Source of the DNA: JAOTYV01 sp041557595
GTDB lineage: Bacteria; Pseudomonadota; Alphaproteobacteria; UBA8366
Direction of reading: 5' to 3'
Assembly: GCA_041557595.1 (NCBI GenBank)
Contig: JBFFGE010000195.1
Coordinates: forward strand, 1 to 8,252
DNA length: 8,252 nt
Positions within the stretch are counted from its first letter, which is position 1; every line of letters starts with the position of its first letter. Made by a program: the position numbers and the translations under genes. This document shows positions 5,808-8,252 of this stretch, one piece after another. The notes under the pieces are model-generated. The model was not told the DNA's origin and searched no databases. It worked only from the letters and a program-made list of their open reading frames with translations.

Positions 5808-6608
5808 ATGACGGACCAGATACTGCTCGATATCCGCGACAATATTGCGTGGATCACCTTCAACCGGCCGGAGGCGCGCAACGCGCTCAGCATCGAAATG
5901 CGCGAGGCCATGGTCAAGATGACCGGCGATCTCGACGCCGATGACTCGGTCCGCTGCGTGGTGCTGCGCGGCGCCGGCAAAAGCTTCCTCGCCGGCGGCG
6001 ACGTCAAGGCGATGTACGACGCAACCCGGACGATGAGCGCCGAGGAACGCCAGAAGCAGCGCATGGTCTCGATGCATGTCACCGACTACCGGATCCAGGC
6101 GTTGCGGCGCATGCGGAAGCCGGTGATCGCCAGCGTGCACGGCGCGTGCGCCGGCGGCGGGCTGTCGCTGGTGGGGGCGGCGGATCTCGCCATCGCCGCC
6201 GAGGGCACGGTCTTCACCTTCGCCTTCTCGAAGATCGGCATCAGCCCGGATGGCGGCTCGTCCTATTTCCTGCCGCGCATGATGGGCATGAAGAAGGCGT
6301 TCGAACTGGCCTTTCTCTGCGACCGGTTCGATGCGGACACGGCGAAGGAGATCGGCCTGGTCAACTGGGTCGTTCCGGCCGATCAGCTCGAGGCGGAGAC
6401 CGAAAAACTGGCGAAGCGGCTGGCCAGCAGCGCGACCCAGGCGCTCGGCCGGACCAAGGCGCTGTTCAACGCGTCGCTGAACAACACGATCGAGCAGCAG
6501 ATGGCGCTGGAGACGCGATACCTCTCCGAAAGCATGGCGACCGAAGACCATGTCGAGGGCGTCACAGCCTTCGTCGAAAAACGCCCGGCGGTGTTCAAGG
6601 GGCGGTAG
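5808..6608 (+). CDS. Crotonase-fold enoyl-CoA hydratase/isomerase family protein, PaaG-like
   Basis: 266-aa crotonase-superfamily enzyme acting on an acyl-CoA. Seen: NRPEARNALS (residues 19-28), oxyanion-hole segments FLAGGD (60-65) and GACAGGG (112-118), and FAFSKIGISPDGG (138-150). Both catalytic glutamates of true enoyl-CoA hydratase appear absent: the rat E144 position (GGGCEL) is S120 and the E164 position is F140. D148 in SPDGG matches the catalytic Asp of PaaG-type isomerases, and the FSKIG...PD segment and C-terminal EGVTAFVEKRP also resemble PaaG. I therefore favour a double-bond isomerase over a hydratase. The start at 5808 is fixed by AAGGAGG (5796-5802) 5 nt upstream; the frame stays open for 22 further codons from a TTG at 5742 but without a ribosome site. 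It lies 87 bp after the hydrolase. Confidence 0.93.
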   Translation: MTDQILLDIRDNIAWITFNRPEARNALSIEMREAMVKMTGDLDADDSVRCVVLRGAGKSFLAGGDVKAMYDATRTMSAEERQKQRMVSMHVTDYRIQALRRMRKPVIASVHGACAGGGLSLVGAADLAIAAEGTVFTFAFSKIGISPDGGSSYFLPRMMGMKKAFELAFLCDRFDADTAKEIGLVNWVVPADQLEAETEKLAKRLASSATQALGRTKALFNASLNNTIEQQMALETRYLSESMATEDHVEGVTAFVEKRPAVFKGR

Positions 6609-6621
6609 GGAGAATTTTCAG

Positions 6622-6705
6622 CGTCATTCCGGACGGCGCGAAGGGCCGATCCGAAATCCAGAGTATGCCGGCGATTGCTGGATTCCCGCATTCGCGGGAA
6701 TGACA
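6622..6705. repeat. Dispersed repeat with ATTCCC-N8-GGGAAT hairpin (dRS3-like)
   Basis: The element starts with GTCATTCC (6623-6630) and ends with the inverted GGAATGAC (6697-6704). At its right end, ATTCCCGC (6682-6689) and GCGGGAAT (6694-6701) form an 8-bp stem with a 4-nt loop. This fits the ATTCCC-N8-GGGAAT pattern known as dRS3 in Neisseria and common in many proteobacteria. Its translation gives the well-known spurious FPRMRESSN-type peptides. It sits in the 145-bp gap after the crotonase gene and may act as a weak transcription stop or RNA-processing site. Confidence 0.75.
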
Positions 6706-6730
6706 GATAACATATATTTAACAATATATT
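6700..6730 (+). promoter_or_regulatory. AT-rich candidate promoter before the thiolase-like gene
   Basis: A strikingly AT-rich stretch (about 6707-6732) follows the repeat in otherwise GC-rich DNA. ATGACA (6700-6705), formed by the end of the repeat, could serve as a -35 with TATATT (6725-6730) as -10, but the 19-nt spacing is long. The AT-richness alone supports local melting or a promoter. The gene's ribosome site GGGAGG (6741-6746) follows. Confidence 0.35.
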
Positions 6731-6753
6731 AGAGGCACAAGGGAGGACAGACA

Positions 6754-8016
6754 ATGGCTCATGGCAGCGATACGGACGCCAGTACGCCGAAGCATTTGCA
6801 GGATAAATATGCGATCGCCGGGATCGGCGAGACGACCTATATGCGGGGCTCCGGCCGGACGACCCGGGCGCTCGCCTGCTGGGCGATCGGCAACGCGATC
6901 AAGGATGCGGGCATGACGGCAGCGGATATCGACGGCATGCTGTCCTACTCGGGCAATGATTCGACCTTTTCGACCTTCATCGCCGGCGACCTCGGCATCC
7001 GGCTCAACTTCTACATGGACGTGCATGGCGGCGGCTCCTCGACCGAGGCGCTGATCGGCATCGCCACGGGCATTATCGAAGCCGGGATGTGCAATGCGGT
7101 GGTGATCTTCCGCGCCATGAACGGCTACAGCGAGGTGCGTATCGGCGGCACCGGCGCGCGCTCGGCCGTACCGGTCAAGGGCGACGCGCTGCACGACCGC
7201 GCCTATGGCTGGCAGAGCGCGGGCCAGAAGTTCGCGCCGACCTTCATGCGCCACATGTACGACTATGGCACCACGCCGGAACAGATTGCCGGCGTGAAGG
7301 TGGCGCACAGCAAGCACGCCTCGAACAATCCGAAGGCCTATTACAAGAACCGCGTTACGGTCGAGGAGGTGGTCGGCAGCCGCATCATCTGCAAGCCGCT
7401 GCACCTGCTCGACTGCTGCGTCGAGACCGACAATTCGACGGCAATCATCGTCACCCGGGCCGACCGGGCGAAGGATACGCCGCATCGCGCGCCGCTAATC
7501 CGTTCGGTGGTCGGGCGCTGCAGCAAGCCGCGGCCGGAAGCGCATTTTCAGCACGGGCCGATTTCCACCGTGGCCGGGTACTACGCCAAGGACATCTTGT
7601 GGGGCAATGCCGGCGTCGGGCCCGAAGACATCGACATCACCGGCTCCTATGACGCCTTCACCTTCACGACCATGCTGCAGCTCGAGGATTACGGCTTCTG
7701 CAAGAAGGGCGAGGGCGGGGACTATGTCAGCAACGGCACCATCGAACTCGGCGGCAAGCGGCCGAACAACACCGCCGGCGGGCACCTGTGCGAGGGCTAC
7801 ACCCACGGCATGAACATGGTGATCGAGAACGTGCGCCAGTTGCGCGGCGAGGTGGACGATTCCTGCCCGGTCGGCCCGGACGGCAAGAGGCAGCACACAT
7901 ACGATTACAGCGAGGGCGGCTGCCGCGCGGTCAAGGATCCCGAGCTGACCTGCAACATGGGCTGGGCGAACCCGGCGACCGGCTCGGCGATGGTCATGCG
8001 CCGCGGCGACAGCTGA
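6754..8016 (+). CDS. Thiolase-fold protein, probable Ltp2-like CoA retro-aldolase
   Basis: 420-aa thiolase-superfamily protein of the SCP-x/'lipid-transfer protein' branch. It lacks thiolase chemistry: the nucleophile Cys position reads GGGSST (S95), and the GHP histidine position is Y349 in GGHLCEGYTHGMN. It does carry Y299 in GSYDAFT and Y349, exactly 50 residues apart, as are the two active-site tyrosines I recall in steroid-degrading Ltp2 (Y294/Y344). EGYTHGMN and VRQLRGE also resemble Ltp2. Ltp2 enzymes cleave a beta-hydroxyacyl-CoA to a ketone plus a short acyl-CoA and need a DUF35 partner, which is encoded 20 bp downstream. The ATG at 6754 has GGGAGG 7 nt upstream. No zinc-ribbon or SCP2 domain is fused. 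The aldolase role is an inference; the substrate is unknown and need not be a steroid. Confidence 0.9.
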   Translation: MAHGSDTDASTPKHLQDKYAIAGIGETTYMRGSGRTTRALACWAIGNAIKDAGMTAADIDGMLSYSGNDSTFSTFIAGDLGIRLNFYMDVHGGGSSTEALIGIATGIIEAGMCNAVVIFRAMNGYSEVRIGGTGARSAVPVKGDALHDRAYGWQSAGQKFAPTFMRHMYDYGTTPEQIAGVKVAHSKHASNNPKAYYKNRVTVEEVVGSRIICKPLHLLDCCVETDNSTAIIVTRADRAKDTPHRAPLIRSVVGRCSKPRPEAHFQHGPISTVAGYYAKDILWGNAGVGPEDIDITGSYDAFTFTTMLQLEDYGFCKKGEGGDYVSNGTIELGGKRPNNTAGGHLCEGYTHGMNMVIENVRQLRGEVDDSCPVGPDGKRQHTYDYSEGGCRAVKDPELTCNMGWANPATGSAMVMRRGDS

Positions 8017-8036
8017 ACCCTGGGGAGGAGATAAAG

Positions 8037-8252
8037 ATGGCTGGATTACAGGGCGACTATCTCGGCATGGACCTCACGGTCAGCGAGCTCGACATCGAGA
8101 ACACCGAGTATTTCAAGCATTGCGCGGCGCATGAGTTCCATCTGCAAAAATGCAACGCGTGCGGCATTATCCGCTATCCGCCGGGCGCGGCCTGCCACCA
8201 TTGCGGCAGTCTCGAGTCGAGTTGGGTGCCGGTGGAAGGCAAGGGGACGCTG
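8037..8252 (+). CDS. Zinc-ribbon/OB-fold DUF35 protein, N-terminal part (runs off window)
   Basis: 72 codons are visible, open to the right edge. The zinc ribbon is clear: C39-x2-C42 and C53-x2-C56 with 10 residues between the pairs. SSWVPVEGKGTL (residues 61-72) is the usual opening of the OB fold. The N-terminal helix around ENTEYFKHCA (21-30) is typical of the family. DUF35 proteins form complexes with thiolase-fold aldolases and thiolases and help bind or channel the CoA ester. The ATG at 8037 follows GGGAGGAG (8023-8030) by 6 nt and lies 20 bp after the aldolase stop, so the two are surely co-translated. No MaoC domain precedes the ribbon, so this is not a ChsH2-type fusion at its N-terminus; the C-terminus is unseen. 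Confidence 0.93.
   Translation, partial: MAGLQGDYLGMDLTVSELDIENTEYFKHCAAHEFHLQKCNACGIIRYPPGAACHHCGSLESSWVPVEGKGTL

Noticed and set aside
4908..6551. 547-codon minus-strand frame opposite the hydrolase and crotonase genes
   Set aside because: The opposite strand encodes two well-conserved enzymes with good ribosome sites. The frame is Arg/His/Ala-rich without any known motif and crosses a gene boundary.
6718..7485. 255-codon minus-strand frame opposite the thiolase-like gene
   Set aside because: It is antisense to a conserved catalytic gene, with no recognisable family and no ribosome binding site seen.

Overview
This is a GC-rich, densely coding window. It looks proteobacterial, most likely an alphaproteobacterium, judging by codon use, the catabolic gene families and two dispersed repeat types: a CTTCGACAGGCTCAGG-type REP doublet and an ATTCCC-N8-GGGAAT element. 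The assignment is by recognition only. I see no tRNA, rRNA, CRISPR array, transposase or phage gene.

Left half (1-4841, minus strand). Five consecutive paralogous genes encode TauD/TfdA-type Fe(II)/2-oxoglutarate dioxygenases of about 296-298 aa. Transcription runs right to left: 4841-3951, 3770-2874, 2695-1802, 1739-846 and 742 to beyond the left edge. Every copy visible to its end keeps the HxD...H iron triad and the first C-terminal 2-oxoglutarate-type arginine. A middle loop differs in every copy, and the second active-site basic position differs in one. The gaps are 62-180 bp. Two of them carry paired inverted REP (REPIN-like) sequences, and one of these supplies the start codon of the leftmost gene.

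Centre (4842-5051). A 210-bp divergent control region holds a good sigma70-type promoter for the dioxygenase array and a strong ribosome binding site for the rightward genes.

Right half (5052-8252, plus strand). There are four co-directional genes: a dienelactone-hydrolase-family alpha/beta hydrolase with an intact Cys-Asp-His triad; a crotonase-fold protein that resembles PaaG-type isomerases because both hydratase glutamates are missing; a thiolase-fold protein that lacks the thiolase Cys and His but has the tyrosine pair of Ltp2-type retro-aldolases; and the N-terminus of a zinc-ribbon DUF35 protein, the usual partner of such aldolases.

Working model (inference). The rightward operon processes a CoA thioester, with double-bond isomerisation and retro-aldol C-C cleavage by an Ltp2-like/DUF35 complex. 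The array of oxygenases opens or trims a family of related substrates feeding it. The substrate cannot be read from the sequence. No regulator or transporter is in the window.
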